A DNA stretch of 64,000 nucleotides from Fibrella rubiginis (GCF_017353185.1 NZ_JAFMYV010000004.1:1-64000), one strand, 5' to 3'; positions 18,097 to 27,439 are shown, counted from the stretch's first letter. Numbers and translations are program-made. The notes: generated by a model from the sequence alone, not told the origin.

Positions 18097-18779
18097 CTCA
18101 GGCAATGAAGCCCTCCTACCTGCTTATAGACCTTTCCAACTACGCCGGGCTGCTACCGTGCCTAATGGCAATCTATAGCCGACGTTTTCTGAACCGCGCT
18201 CAGGTAATTTTTGGGATTGATATATGGGTAGGTACGTCTTTTGGTATTCTGTCAGTTATACTGGCCCAACAGCGCATCAATAATCTTTTCATCTACCCGA
18301 TTTTGGCGGTGGTAAACAGCATAACCGTGGGCTTATTTTTCGCTGAATTAGCCAAAAGCACTTGGCTTAAATGCACTATCCGGGTGGCCTTTGTTGGGTA
18401 TACTGGCATTGTGCTGCTTATGGGCTTTGGGCAGCTTGCGCTGTTTGCCAACCTGGAGTTGTTCACGTTTATTGATTTTGCCGTGACTGGTCTAGCACTA
18501 TTTTTCTTGGCTAAACTCATCCGTCGAAGTCAAAAATTGGCCCAAAAGCCTCTTTTCTGGCTGTTGCTGGCACTTTTCCTCGGTTCGCTCTACGACATCG
18601 CCAGTACACAGTTGGGTACGCTGTTAGATCACTATGGAGGTGCTCGCTGGAAAGACATGCTCTGGCTACAGATCAACCCGGTGGTCACGATGATCAAGCT
18701 AGCTGTAATTACGTATGGTTTCTACCTCACTCGTTTTCAGTTGGTTAAAGCCGAAAAGTTGCCACAGTTTAGGATATGA
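18093..18779 (+). CDS. Multi-pass membrane protein in a two-component operon
   Basis: The 228 residues hold about seven hydrophobic segments, among them LIDLSNYAGLLPCLMAIY, VGTSFGILSVILAQ, FIYPILAVVNSITVGLFFAEL, AFVGYTGIVLLMGFGQLALF, IDFAVTGLALFFLAKLI and FWLLLALFLGSLYDIA. I recognise no family. The topology and position, 4-nt overlapped on both sides with a secreted protein and a histidine kinase, suggest a membrane sensor or signalling partner of the kinase (inference). The start is the ATG within the ATGA overlap. Confidence 0.8.
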   Translation: MTQAMKPSYLLIDLSNYAGLLPCLMAIYSRRFLNRAQVIFGIDIWVGTSFGILSVILAQQRINNLFIYPILAVVNSITVGLFFAELAKSTWLKCTIRVAFVGYTGIVLLMGFGQLALFANLELFTFIDFAVTGLALFFLAKLIRRSQKLAQKPLFWLLLALFLGSLYDIASTQLGTLLDHYGGARWKDMLWLQINPVVTMIKLAVITYGFYLTRFQLVKAEKLPQFRI

Positions 18780-19852
18780 AAATCCGCCTCGCTCTGCTGC
18801 TTGTCTTGTTGCTTCGGGGCGGCATAGCGACGGGGCGGCAACCGGCGTTCACCCGGTTTTGGACCAGCAACGGGCAGCACGATTCTACCTTCGCGCTCAA
18901 CAAACCTATTCGCCTCAACTACCGGCAAACGCACATCTCCATCGCTTTCCGCGACCGGGCCGATCCCGCCACCGCCCGCTATGCCTACCGCCTCGTGGGC
19001 GACGACCCGCGCTGGTACACGACCGGGCGCGGCGAATCGGTCAGCTATGCGAACCTGTTTGGGGGTACGTACCGGTTTGAGGTGAAGAATTTAAATAAGC
19101 CTTTGCAGATCAGCTCATTGTCGTTTGAATTGGAAGAGGCATTCTGGCAACGTACCTGGTTTGTGCCCATGCTTGTGGCCTACGGATTACTCGTGTTAGG
19201 GGCCATTCTCTACGTGGTGATGCTCTACAAACTGCGTGGCAAACTCCGGCTTCAGCAACTCCGCAACGACATCGCCGCCGACCTTCACGACGACGTGGGC
19301 AGCACCCTCAGCACCATTAATTTTCTGGGCGAACTGGCCAAACGCAAGTTTCCAAATCACCCCGAAGCCAGTCTTCCACTGCTCGACAAAATGCTCGACG
19401 AAGCGGGCCAAATGGTGCAGACTATGCGGGGTATGGTCTGGACCATTAGCCCCGGCAACGACAACGCCATTGACTTCTTCGACAAAGTAAATGCATTCAT
19501 GAACACGCTCCTGACCAGCCGCGACATAGGCCTCACCTTCCGGCAGGACGTACTTGGGCAGGAGACCCTGACCGTAGAACAACAGCGACATTTGTTTCTG
19601 ATTGTCAAGGAAATAACTAACAATATTGCCAGACACGCCAGGGCTAAGCACGTCACATTCTACGCCCGCAAGCACCAGTATTTCCTCTGGATCGGCATCA
19701 CCGACGACGGCGTTGGCTTCGATACCGATACGTTGGCCGACGGTAATGGCCTCCGCAACCTGCACAAACGAACAACTGAACTAGAAGGTAAAATCGAAAT
19801 CGACTCCACCATTGGGAAAGGCACCACCATCCGGCTGATGATCCCGCTATAA
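18776..19852 (+). CDS. Sensor histidine kinase (HisKA_3/LytS-like group)
   Basis: The 358 residues form a membrane kinase that phosphorylates the response regulator downstream. A signal or first hydrophobic segment (LALLLVLLLRGG) is followed by a Y_Y_Y-type periplasmic beta domain (TFALNKPIRLNYRQTHISIAF...GGTYRFEVKNLN) and a transmembrane helix (FVPMLVAYGLLVLGAILYVV). The dimerisation domain carries IAADLHDDVGSTLS (phospho-accepting H171). The ATPase domain ends in DDGVGFDTDTLADGNGLRNL and GKGTTIRL. The N-terminal seven-bladed propellers seen in related hybrid sensors are missing. It overlaps the membrane-protein gene by ATGA, and the regulator follows after 12 nt. Confidence 0.93.
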   Translation: MKIRLALLLVLLLRGGIATGRQPAFTRFWTSNGQHDSTFALNKPIRLNYRQTHISIAFRDRADPATARYAYRLVGDDPRWYTTGRGESVSYANLFGGTYRFEVKNLNKPLQISSLSFELEEAFWQRTWFVPMLVAYGLLVLGAILYVVMLYKLRGKLRLQQLRNDIAADLHDDVGSTLSTINFLGELAKRKFPNHPEASLPLLDKMLDEAGQMVQTMRGMVWTISPGNDNAIDFFDKVNAFMNTLLTSRDIGLTFRQDVLGQETLTVEQQRHLFLIVKEITNNIARHARAKHVTFYARKHQYFLWIGITDDGVGFDTDTLADGNGLRNLHKRTTELEGKIEIDSTIGKGTTIRLMIPL

Positions 19853-19864
19853 CCAACAGATACT

Positions 19865-20497
19865 ATGATTCGAGTCGCTATTTTCGATGATGACAAGGTC
19901 TATGCCGACAACCTCCGGCTGCTACTGACCGACAACGACGACTACCACCTCGTGGGTACGTTCCCCAACGCGCTCCGGGCCATCGAGCGCGTGACCCAAT
20001 GCCAGCCCGACGTGGTGATTATGGACATCAAAATGCCCGACATATCAGGTATTGAGGCGGCAGGGGCCATCAAAGCGGCGTTTCCGGCGGTGCAGATTCT
20101 GATGCAGACCGTTTTCGAGGATGACGACAAGGTGTTTGCCGCCATCTGCGCGGGGGCATCGGGCTACATGCTCAAGGGTACATCACCCGATAAACTGCTG
20201 GAAGCCATTGCCGACGTGTACATGGGTGGCACGCCTCTCAGCCCTGGCGTGGGCCGCAAAGTGTTCCGGTTTTTTCAGGAACAGCAAACCAGCCGCCCCG
20301 AATTTTACGACCTCTCCAAACGCGAAAAAGAAGTGCTGGCCCATCTCGTTGACGGCAACAGCTACAAAATGATTGCCGACGCCTGCGGCATCAGTTTCAA
20401 CACGGTGAACGCGCACCTCCGCAAAATATATGAGAAACTGCACGTCAATTCGTCGCAGGAAGCCATCTCGAAAGCCCTCCGCCAAAAGCTAGTATAA
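19865..20497 (+). CDS. LuxR/NarL-family response regulator
   Basis: This is a cytoplasmic DNA-binding regulator paired with the histidine kinase 12 nt upstream. The 210 residues contain a receiver domain (acidic pair in IFDDD, phospho-acceptor D54 in VVIMDIKMPD, conserved Lys in GYMLKGTSPDKLLEAI) and a C-terminal LuxR-type helix-turn-helix (LSKREKEVLAHLVDG, ISFNTVNAHLRKIYEKL). All key residues are present. Its targets are unknown, but the membrane and secreted proteins in the same operon are natural candidates. The downstream 147 nt to the next gene are AT-rich with no clear terminator. Confidence 0.95.
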   Translation: MIRVAIFDDDKVYADNLRLLLTDNDDYHLVGTFPNALRAIERVTQCQPDVVIMDIKMPDISGIEAAGAIKAAFPAVQILMQTVFEDDDKVFAAICAGASGYMLKGTSPDKLLEAIADVYMGGTPLSPGVGRKVFRFFQEQQTSRPEFYDLSKREKEVLAHLVDGNSYKMIADACGISFNTVNAHLRKIYEKLHVNSSQEAISKALRQKLV

Positions 20498-20644
20498 TAA
20501 CGCACTTGTAAAAAGTTTGGGTGTGTTGTTATCCACTACTCGAATAGCAAGAATTCGCTATTTCGCTTCCTATCTATTTCACTGAAATTTGACTTGATCA
20601 ACAAATAGTTGGTGCATTCTAAATCACAACTTAACTGATTAGTC

Positions 20645-21802
20645 ATGATAACTCCATGGATTGGTTCGAAAAAAATTCTTGTTATTCCAGTCATCGTTAC
20701 TGGAAGCGCCCAGTATCTTCCACCTCCAGCTGATTGGTTAGCACTCATCAAGCGTCGAATTTATTATGATCCTCATCCAACTTCGGGTGTTGATCGTTCT
20801 TTGAGAGGATATATTCACGCCATTTCTTGCGGCAAAGCACAATTAGTAGCCGATGTTTCTGAGCCGATACGTATTCCTGTGGCCGCTGATGGAAGTTGCC
20901 GGACTGGTGCTGCTATTCAAGCGCATCCACATGCTCATTTATATGAGTTTGCCTGCGTAATATTTACTGATGGTCCTCATAATTGTGGTGGCATGGCCGC
21001 ATGGGGTGGCTTATTTACTTTTTCGCCACCACGACCTGGAAATATATTACACGGCAGAACGCGTGTAAAACTAAGCGAACAGATGGGCGTCTGGGCTATG
21101 GAGTTGTTGCATGCAGTAACTGGTTTTGGCGATTTGTATTTTACTAATCCGCATCCTGGCAGGTTCGATGAAATGGCATGTGCCTGTGGAACACATCCAT
21201 CGGCGTATACGAAGATGTATATGGGCTGGATAAATGCCTCTACTATTCCTTTCGTAGAAACTGTACTACATAAAGAATATCTCTTGTATGCTGTAGGGCT
21301 GCTGCAACCGCCTCCACCTCAGTATGTTTCAGCACTAAAAATCCCTATCGGTACGCTAGGTCATTATTATATAGTGGAGTGTCGGTTGCGTGTCGATCAG
21401 TTTGAAAAACAAACAGAAGGTTGTTCCGCTGGTATACCAAGTGAAGGAGTTATCGTTAATGAAGTTGACCCCAGTGGCCCATCTCCGTTGACATTAAAAA
21501 CGACTGTAGCGCTCACAACAGGACAGAATCTCACGTTGCCGGATATAGGTGCATCAATTGAGGTGAAAGAAGCTGTAAATGGTGGGTATAGAATAGCTGT
21601 CCAGCTTTCTGCAACCGTTGTGTGTGGCACGCTGAAAAATCAAATTGCCGTGTTAGAAGCCATAATTGTCCGTTCACAACAGCAGTTAGAAACTGCTGCA
21701 CCTGCCCAGAAAAAGGCAATACTAAATAGGATAAATCGTGATCAGGAGAAGATCAGAATGCTAAACATTGAAATGACAGAATTAGGGTGCTCTACTGATT
21801 AG
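20645..21802 (+). CDS. M6-like metalloprotease-fold protein lacking the first zinc histidine
   Basis: The 385 residues resemble the immune-inhibitor-A/M6 peptidase fold. ILVIPVIVTGSAQYLPPP and RSLRGYIHAISCGKAQLV match its N-terminal strands. The segment MELLHAVTGFGDLY stands where HExxH...GDLY is expected, and FDEMACACGTHPSAYTKMYMGWI matches the Met-turn and GWL region. The first His of HExxH is Met (M152), while E153 and H156 remain, so normal zinc catalysis is doubtful. No signal peptide is evident. The C-terminal third has a beta region and a coiled coil (LKNQIAVLEAIIVRSQQQLE, KAILNRINRDQEKIRMLN). The gene is much AT-richer than its neighbours, which suggests recent acquisition. Fold assignment is by motif reading only. 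Confidence 0.65.
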   Translation: MITPWIGSKKILVIPVIVTGSAQYLPPPADWLALIKRRIYYDPHPTSGVDRSLRGYIHAISCGKAQLVADVSEPIRIPVAADGSCRTGAAIQAHPHAHLYEFACVIFTDGPHNCGGMAAWGGLFTFSPPRPGNILHGRTRVKLSEQMGVWAMELLHAVTGFGDLYFTNPHPGRFDEMACACGTHPSAYTKMYMGWINASTIPFVETVLHKEYLLYAVGLLQPPPPQYVSALKIPIGTLGHYYIVECRLRVDQFEKQTEGCSAGIPSEGVIVNEVDPSGPSPLTLKTTVALTTGQNLTLPDIGASIEVKEAVNGGYRIAVQLSATVVCGTLKNQIAVLEAIIVRSQQQLETAAPAQKKAILNRINRDQEKIRMLNIEMTELGCSTD

Positions 21803-22186
21803 TATTTTTACTAGTTTACGTTGCCAATAAAAGGCTAATCAATTAACGCTTTATTTACTTTTTATTACAAAGAAAGTGTTAATTGATTAGCTTGCATTTA
21901 GGAGTATTATTAATAATAAGTGAAGGCAACATGGTTATTTATTTAGTATGAAGATTGTGTATGAAGAAGCTCGATTATAAAAACGTGTTGGTTACAGATG
22001 CGAACGCCAGTATTGATTTTTGGTTACGAAATACTTCTGAAACATACCGTTTAGTAGTTTCGCGGGATTATATGCTACTGAGTACTGTAATTGATATAGC
22101 TGTCCAGTGCGAAAATAGATAGTTTCGCAATTTGTGCTGTAAAGCCCAGTTTTGTACCAAGTTATTTTCCTTAACCAATCCACAAC
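21803..22186. other. AT-rich intergenic region with a hairpin
   Basis: This 384-nt stretch has no convincing gene. GCTAATCAATTAAC (21834-21847) is perfectly complementary to 21878-21891, and CTTT/AAAG extends the stem. It lies 31 nt after the metalloprotease-like gene and may end its transcript. The remainder shows only stop-rich frames. Confidence 0.6.
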
Positions 22187-23407
22187 ATGAAACGCTCTAT
22201 AATGGCATTCCTGATAATCTGGCTGAGTGTTGGCTGTGAAGATTCGTCAGCACCGCGCAATACCGATGAGCTATACTACGCCTGGCTCTTTGGGCTTATT
22301 CCCACTCAGGATGGTGGCTACCTAACCGCCGTCACCCGCTACCACGTGGTGCATGTTTCTACAACACATCCTACTGCGCAGCATATAGATCCCTCGTCTA
22401 CTTACGGGGACATGACACTGATTAAAACGGATGCTGCCGGCAACCGTCAGTGGGAAAAAGTGCTCGAAAAACCAGATGCTCAGGATGGCATAAAACTAGT
22501 ACAGTTACCCAACGGCAATTACCTGTTGGCGGGTAACACCACCACACGGAATTCGCAGCCACAAACTCGCGTTGACGTTGATCTGAACGAAGTTGGGCCT
22601 AATGGACAGGAGCGAAGCAGTGCTAGGTTACCGAATCCCGGAACCGACATGCGATTGACTGATTTGCAAGTTGGGCCTTCAGGAAGTCTGTTTGCGGCTG
22701 GTGGTCAGATAAACCCAGTTATACCACAAGGTTGGCTAAGGCGAGTTGGCCAGGATGGTCATTCAACCCAATGGGAGATTTTAACGACTGGTCCACCACA
22801 AGACAGGGCGTCAGTTGAGGCGCTGGCTGTTGGCCCAGATGGCGAACTGTTTGTGGCCGGTTATGAAAGTGGGTACACATATGTCAAAAAAATAAGCGCT
22901 GATGGGGCAGTGCGCTGGACCCAATATGCCAGTGACAGCCTGAGGCTTAGTCCACGTCAGCTTTACGCCACTGCCGACGGGGGCTTTCTGCTCCAGGGCT
23001 ACGCCTTTTCAACACCAGCGGCTACTAACCCGCAGGTGGTCCTGTTAAAAGCCGATGCCAGTGGTAAGACCCAGTCGATTCAGTGGTCTAATCTTGGTTC
23101 AATACAGACTTATGATGAGCACGCAGTGCTTGCTAAACGCCTGGATAGAAACTTTTTGCTGGCAACCTGGGATACGAATCGCAAGATTGATCTGACAGTG
23201 CTTGATGCCAATGGTGGATCACCTAAAACGATAACCACGGCTATTACGCTGTCTGGGTTTAAAAAACCTCTTTTTCTGCCACTTACCACGGGAGAAACGA
23301 TACTGGTTGAACTCACGGGCAGCAGATCCTATGAACGGGAAATAACCATGCGCCAGATCGGCGCGGATGGCAACGAACGCTGGCAACGGGTGATTGCTAC
23401 ACTGTAG
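22187..23407 (+). CDS. Putative beta-propeller lipoprotein
   Basis: The 406 residues begin with a lipoprotein signal (IMAFLIIWLSVGC, lipidated C17). About seven repeats of the form dG.y.l.G....s..d..lvktDa.G...W follow, for example LIKTDAAGNRQWEK, QLPNGNYLLAGNTT, AVGPDGELFVAGYES, ATADGGFLLQGYAF and MRQIGADGNERWQR. These are characteristic of Bacteroidota surface or periplasmic propeller proteins of unknown function. The TonB-dependent receptor starts 6 nt after its stop, so the two are probably co-transcribed and may work together at the outer membrane (inference). Confidence 0.82.
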   Translation: MKRSIMAFLIIWLSVGCEDSSAPRNTDELYYAWLFGLIPTQDGGYLTAVTRYHVVHVSTTHPTAQHIDPSSTYGDMTLIKTDAAGNRQWEKVLEKPDAQDGIKLVQLPNGNYLLAGNTTTRNSQPQTRVDVDLNEVGPNGQERSSARLPNPGTDMRLTDLQVGPSGSLFAAGGQINPVIPQGWLRRVGQDGHSTQWEILTTGPPQDRASVEALAVGPDGELFVAGYESGYTYVKKISADGAVRWTQYASDSLRLSPRQLYATADGGFLLQGYAFSTPAATNPQVVLLKADASGKTQSIQWSNLGSIQTYDEHAVLAKRLDRNFLLATWDTNRKIDLTVLDANGGSPKTITTAITLSGFKKPLFLPLTTGETILVELTGSRSYEREITMRQIGADGNERWQRVIATL

Positions 23408-23413
23408 ACTACT

Positions 23414-25864
23414 ATGACTCAACGACTCCTTACACTCTGTCTGCTGCTCCCGCTTTGTGGGCAGGCGCAGCTCACCCAAACGCTTCGTGGCCGGGTGGTT
23501 GACAAAGAATCGAAATACCCCCTGGTGGGGGCCACGGTTCAGGTGGTCGACGCGTCGTTGGGTAATCTGACCGATACGACGGGGGCTTACCGGATCGGGA
23601 ACGTACCTGTGGGGCGGCGAACGGTTCGGGTAACGCTGGTGGGTTATAAAGAGGTGCTGCTCAACAATATTATCGTGGATGCAGGCCGCGAAACGATCCT
23701 CGACGTTGACCTGGAAGAAGGTGTTCAGCAACTATCTACCCTGACGGTCAGGGCGCAGCGCACCGGCGAAGCCCGCAATGATATGGCGGTGGTATCGGCG
23801 CGGCAATTTTCGGTAGAGGAAGCTGATCGCTACGCCGGTAGCCGGGGCGAACCCGCTCGCATGGCGGCCAACTTTGCCGGGGTGCAGGGGGCCGACGATT
23901 CTCGAAACGACATCGTTATTCGGGGTAACTCGCCGCAGGGGGTGTTGTGGCGGCTGGAAGGTGTCAGTATTCCGAACCCCAACCACTTCGCCATTGCCGG
24001 TACGTCGGGTGGGCCGGTGAGTATTATCAACAACCGCTATCTGGCCAACTCTGATTTCTTTACGGGCGCTTTTCCTGCCGAATTTGGCAACACCGTTGCC
24101 GGGGTGTTTGATCTGAAACTGCGCAACGGCAACAATGAACGCCATGAAAAAACGATTCAGTTTGGCTTCCTAGGCACGGAAGCCATGGTGGAAGGGCCGC
24201 TGTCGCGCAAGACTGGGGCCTCCTACATGGTTTCGTATCGGTATGCCAACCTGGGCCTGTTCAGCAAATTAGGTCTTGACATTGGCACGCAGGCAATTCC
24301 CGCTTATCAGGACGGTTTCTTTCGGCTCAATTTTCCCCTAAAAGATCGCGCTGGTGTCTCGGTCGGCAGCATCAGCCTCTGGGCATTGGGCGGTACCAGC
24401 ACGGTGGATATTCTGATTAGCCAGCAGAAAGCTGATGATCGCAATATTTTTGGCCAGAACGACCGCGACCAATACTTCACCTCGCGGATGGGCGTGGCAG
24501 GTCTGACATACATACGCCCTGTTAGCAGGCAAACGTTTTGGAAAACAACCCTCGCCGTATCGGGTAATGCACAGGCGGCGAAAGACAACTACCTCTTTTT
24601 GCGTAAAGACAAGAATGGAAATCCACTCGTACAAGACAGCCGGTTTGTCATCGACTCGCTTCGACCAACGCTGGATTATCAGTTCACAGAAATACGGTAC
24701 ACGCTTTCAACGCTCGTTAACCACAAGCTAAGTGCACGCAGTACGCTTAAACTGGGTATCAACGCCGACCTGTTCCAGTTTACAGCATATGATAGTGTCC
24801 GTACGCTGGAGACGGCCACCTCTACCCTGTTCACACCGTGGCGGAGTCGCTGGGCAGCCAACGAAACGTTTGCGCTTGTTCAGCCTTACGTCAGTTACCG
24901 CAACCGCCTGACGGATAACCTGACGCTCACCGCAGGCCTGAACGCACTCATCCTGACGCTAAACGCAAACAGCGTGTCGCCGCTAGAACCCCGGCTGGGG
25001 ATGAGTTATGACTTACCCAACCGCCAGAAGATCAGCGTAGCCATTGGCCTGCACAGTCAGATGCAGCCAACCTATACGTATTTCTATAAAACGCCTGATT
25101 TTGCTTCTTCCCAGTACCCCAGTCCATTAGTAGAGGAAAACCGGACGGTGGGTTTAACCAAAAGCTGGCACTATGTGGCAAGCTATAACCGACTGCTTGG
25201 CCGGAACATGCGTTTGTTGGTTGAAACGTATTATCAACAATTGTTCAACGTACCTGTAGAACGCGCGCGGTCCTCGTTTTCGATGGTGAATACGGGGGCG
25301 GCTTTCTCCCGAATTTTTCCCGGTCCGCTGGTCAACACCGGTACGGGCCGTAACTACGGGGTTGAACTGACGCTGGAGAAATTTTTCAGCAACACCTATT
25401 ATTTCCTTGTCACCGGTTCGCTGTTTGATGCCCGCTACCAGGGATCTGACGACGTATGGCGAAACACGGATTTCAACGGAACCTATGCGCTTAACCTGCT
25501 CGTTGCCAAAGAGATACCGTTCAGGCGGTCGAGCCTGAATATTGGGGCGAAATTCACCACAACGGGCGGACGGTGGTATGGCCCGGTGAACGAGGCGGCT
25601 TCGCGCCAGAATCAGGAAATCGTTTTTGCGAGTGCCACCCGCAACTCCCTACAGTTTGCGCCCTACCGACGCTTCGACGTCAAGATTGACTATAAAATCA
25701 ACCGGAAGCGCTTAACCCACACCATCGCTTTTGATCTGGTGAATGTGCTGGGCATTCAGAACCTGCTGTCGCTCAGCTACGCCCCTCAGCCCGACGGTAC
25801 GTTCGTGAAGCAGGAATACCAACTGGGCTTTCTGCCCATATTCTACTACCGGGTGAATTTCTAG
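23414..25864 (+). CDS. TonB-dependent outer-membrane receptor with carboxypeptidase-regulatory N-domain
   Basis: This is an outer-membrane beta-barrel of 816 residues for an unknown ligand. After a signal peptide (RLLTLCLLLPLCGQAQ) comes a CarboxypepD_reg-like domain (LRGRVVDKESKYPLVGATVQV...TDTTGAYRIGNVPVGRRTVRVTLVGYKE). A plug follows (RMAANFAGVQGADDSRNDIVIRGNSPQGVLW, LEGVSIPNPNHFA), then a barrel rich in alternating aromatic strands ending in FYYRVNF, a C-terminal Phe as expected for BAM substrates. No SusD partner is present, so it is not a standard polysaccharide-utilisation pair. The preceding lipoprotein gene is 6 nt away. Confidence 0.93.
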   Translation: MTQRLLTLCLLLPLCGQAQLTQTLRGRVVDKESKYPLVGATVQVVDASLGNLTDTTGAYRIGNVPVGRRTVRVTLVGYKEVLLNNIIVDAGRETILDVDLEEGVQQLSTLTVRAQRTGEARNDMAVVSARQFSVEEADRYAGSRGEPARMAANFAGVQGADDSRNDIVIRGNSPQGVLWRLEGVSIPNPNHFAIAGTSGGPVSIINNRYLANSDFFTGAFPAEFGNTVAGVFDLKLRNGNNERHEKTIQFGFLGTEAMVEGPLSRKTGASYMVSYRYANLGLFSKLGLDIGTQAIPAYQDGFFRLNFPLKDRAGVSVGSISLWALGGTSTVDILISQQKADDRNIFGQNDRDQYFTSRMGVAGLTYIRPVSRQTFWKTTLAVSGNAQAAKDNYLFLRKDKNGNPLVQDSRFVIDSLRPTLDYQFTEIRYTLSTLVNHKLSARSTLKLGINADLFQFTAYDSVRTLETATSTLFTPWRSRWAANETFALVQPYVSYRNRLTDNLTLTAGLNALILTLNANSVSPLEPRLGMSYDLPNRQKISVAIGLHSQMQPTYTYFYKTPDFASSQYPSPLVEENRTVGLTKSWHYVASYNRLLGRNMRLLVETYYQQLFNVPVERARSSFSMVNTGAAFSRIFPGPLVNTGTGRNYGVELTLEKFFSNTYYFLVTGSLFDARYQGSDDVWRNTDFNGTYALNLLVAKEIPFRRSSLNIGAKFTTTGGRWYGPVNEAASRQNQEIVFASATRNSLQFAPYRRFDVKIDYKINRKRLTHTIAFDLVNVLGIQNLLSLSYAPQPDGTFVKQEYQLGFLPIFYYRVNF

Positions 25865-25896
25865 CGTGCCACTTTTTATAAACACACCATACCATC

Positions 25897-26508
25897 ATGA
25901 AACCAGTCACTTTTTTAGCCCTTACACTATGGTTTCCGTCTAACTGCCTGGCACAGGTTCAAGTGCAGGATGGGGTTGTGGACTTTACAACGCTGAAGCA
26001 ATACGTGACGAACTTACGCTTGATTGGCCAGACAAAATCAGCATCGGGCATCCTGTTCAACACAACGGATTCTACCGTTGTGTTGGCCCCTATTCGTGGA
26101 TTGAAATTAAAGTTGAAAGCACTTATCAGTCAGCATGGTGGAACGCTGCCACCGGTTGATTCACTGACGGAGGTGCTGTCACTACAAACAGTTCGGTACA
26201 ATACTGTTCGAAGTCTGTCGCTGCATCGTCGGGGTGCCGGCGTGAAAGGTCTGTTAATGGGAACGGGTGTGGGGGCACTTGTGGGGGTTGTTCAGGGAAG
26301 TGACCCACCCGGCTGGTTCTCCTTTTCGGCAGGGGATAAAGCTGTTCTGTTCGGTATTATCGGAGGCTTGGCGGGGTTGATAAGCGGGGCACTAAGTGTT
26401 GACACTGTCAATGCCAAAAGGCAATCTGTATCGAAAGAAATGCAGGGGCGTCTACGAAAGTATGCGATCGTTGACCAGTTGAGAAAAGCCAACGTCTACA
26501 CGCCATGA
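25897..26508 (+). CDS. Small secreted/membrane protein of unknown function with glycine-zipper segments
   Basis: The 203 residues start with a signal peptide (PVTFLALTLWFPSNCLAQ). A soluble part reads NLRLIGQTKSASGILFNTTDSTVVLAPI. Two Gly-rich hydrophobic segments follow (GVKGLLMGTGVGALVGVVQG and KAVLFGIIGGLAGLISGALSV), then a charged tail. The layout recalls Bacteroidota proteins whose N-terminal part senses or binds a ligand and whose Gly-zipper inserts in a membrane, but no named family is claimed. It follows the TonB receptor by 32 nt on the same strand and may belong to that transcript. Confidence 0.75.
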   Translation: MKPVTFLALTLWFPSNCLAQVQVQDGVVDFTTLKQYVTNLRLIGQTKSASGILFNTTDSTVVLAPIRGLKLKLKALISQHGGTLPPVDSLTEVLSLQTVRYNTVRSLSLHRRGAGVKGLLMGTGVGALVGVVQGSDPPGWFSFSAGDKAVLFGIIGGLAGLISGALSVDTVNAKRQSVSKEMQGRLRKYAIVDQLRKANVYTP

Positions 26509-26514
26509 AAACAG

Positions 26515-26542
26515 GTTGTCTTACCCGGCGTGTGTACCTTTG
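26515..26542 (+). promoter_or_regulatory. Candidate promoter of the PIG-L gene
   Basis: TTG (26515-26517) and TACCTTTG (26535-26542), 17 nt apart, lie 21 nt before the ATG at 26564. The -7 element is a perfect TAnnTTTG, while the spacing is shorter than usual. The element overlaps the 5' extension of the reading frame, supporting the later start. Confidence 0.5.
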
Positions 26543-26563
26543 CGGCTCACTAATTGGGGTGTA

Positions 26564-27439
26564 ATGCAGTTTATTCGTCTTTTTCTGTTGCTCCTTGCGC
26601 TGGGCACGCCGGTCTGTACGTTTGCGCAACCGCTTAAAACACTGATCGTTACGGCCCACCCCGACGATGAGACGATGTTTCCCGTCACGGTGTTCAAGCT
26701 CGTGCGCGAACTGGGTGGGTCTGCCGATCTAGCCCTGGTGACAGACGCCTCTGGTGGTTATAACGGCATGGTGGCGTCGAAATATTACGGCATGAACCTG
26801 CTCGATTCAACTATTGGGCGGCGGGCTCTACCAGCTATCCGGAAGAAGGAATTGATGAAAGCAGGTGAGGTTATGGGCATCACCAACTTCTACTTTTTCG
26901 ATCAGGTCGACGATTTCTATTCTACCGACCCCGCCGCCTACCTGGGTGGCCGTCGGTGGAATACGGAGTTGGTTGACAGACAGTTGGATGAGGTATTGGC
27001 CAAGGGCCGTTATGAACTGGTTATCTGTCTGGTACCTTCTGCTGAGCAACATGCTCACCACAAAGCCGCGACCGTACTGGCCCTGCGGGCGGTGGCACGA
27101 CTTCAGGGCCGCAAACCCATCATTATCGGTGGACGTACCCTTAGCCGCACTACCACGTTCTCCTTCTCCGAATTGCCCGGTTATCCCGAAACCAAAGTAT
27201 TACCCAACGCCCCCGTTTATGAAGTCGACGTGTCGCACACATTTGGTGAAGGGGGCAAGCACAGCTACCAGATCGTAGCCGACTGGGTGAAGGCCGAGCA
27301 CAAATCGCAGAGCGGCGACATGAATGTGGCCATGCACCGTGGTGATGTAGAAGCCTTTTACTATTTCGCCCAAAACGGCCCCGGCGGCCTGGAAACCATT
27401 AAAAAACTGTTCACCGCGTTGAAAGCGAGTGGGTATTAA
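26564..27439 (+). CDS. Exported PIG-L family deacetylase
   Basis: This is a zinc-dependent N-deacetylase of the LmbE/PIG-L family, acting on an N-acetylated sugar or similar substrate. The 291 residues include a signal peptide (MQFIRLFLLLLALGTPVCTFAQ). The zinc motif AHPDDETMFP comes just after it, the distal ligand region is SAEQHAHHKAATVLALRAV, and a C-terminal HRGDVEAFYYFAQNGPGG completes the fold. The start at 26564 is chosen over 26516 because it gives the signal peptide its proper length and lies after a TAnnTTTG element. A perfect hairpin begins 4 nt after the stop. The substrate is unknown. Confidence 0.92.
   Translation: MQFIRLFLLLLALGTPVCTFAQPLKTLIVTAHPDDETMFPVTVFKLVRELGGSADLALVTDASGGYNGMVASKYYGMNLLDSTIGRRALPAIRKKELMKAGEVMGITNFYFFDQVDDFYSTDPAAYLGGRRWNTELVDRQLDEVLAKGRYELVICLVPSAEQHAHHKAATVLALRAVARLQGRKPIIIGGRTLSRTTTFSFSELPGYPETKVLPNAPVYEVDVSHTFGEGGKHSYQIVADWVKAEHKSQSGDMNVAMHRGDVEAFYYFAQNGPGGLETIKKLFTALKASGY

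Noticed and set aside
17981..18178. Alternative frame with a natural-looking peptide (QADPAFDERDLIIHPSDLVHR) as the real C-terminus of the first sensor-operon protein
   Set aside because: A frameshift would be needed at a site with no homopolymer, and the annotated frame ends in an ATGA overlap with the next gene, the same coupling as between the next two genes. Kept only as a caution.
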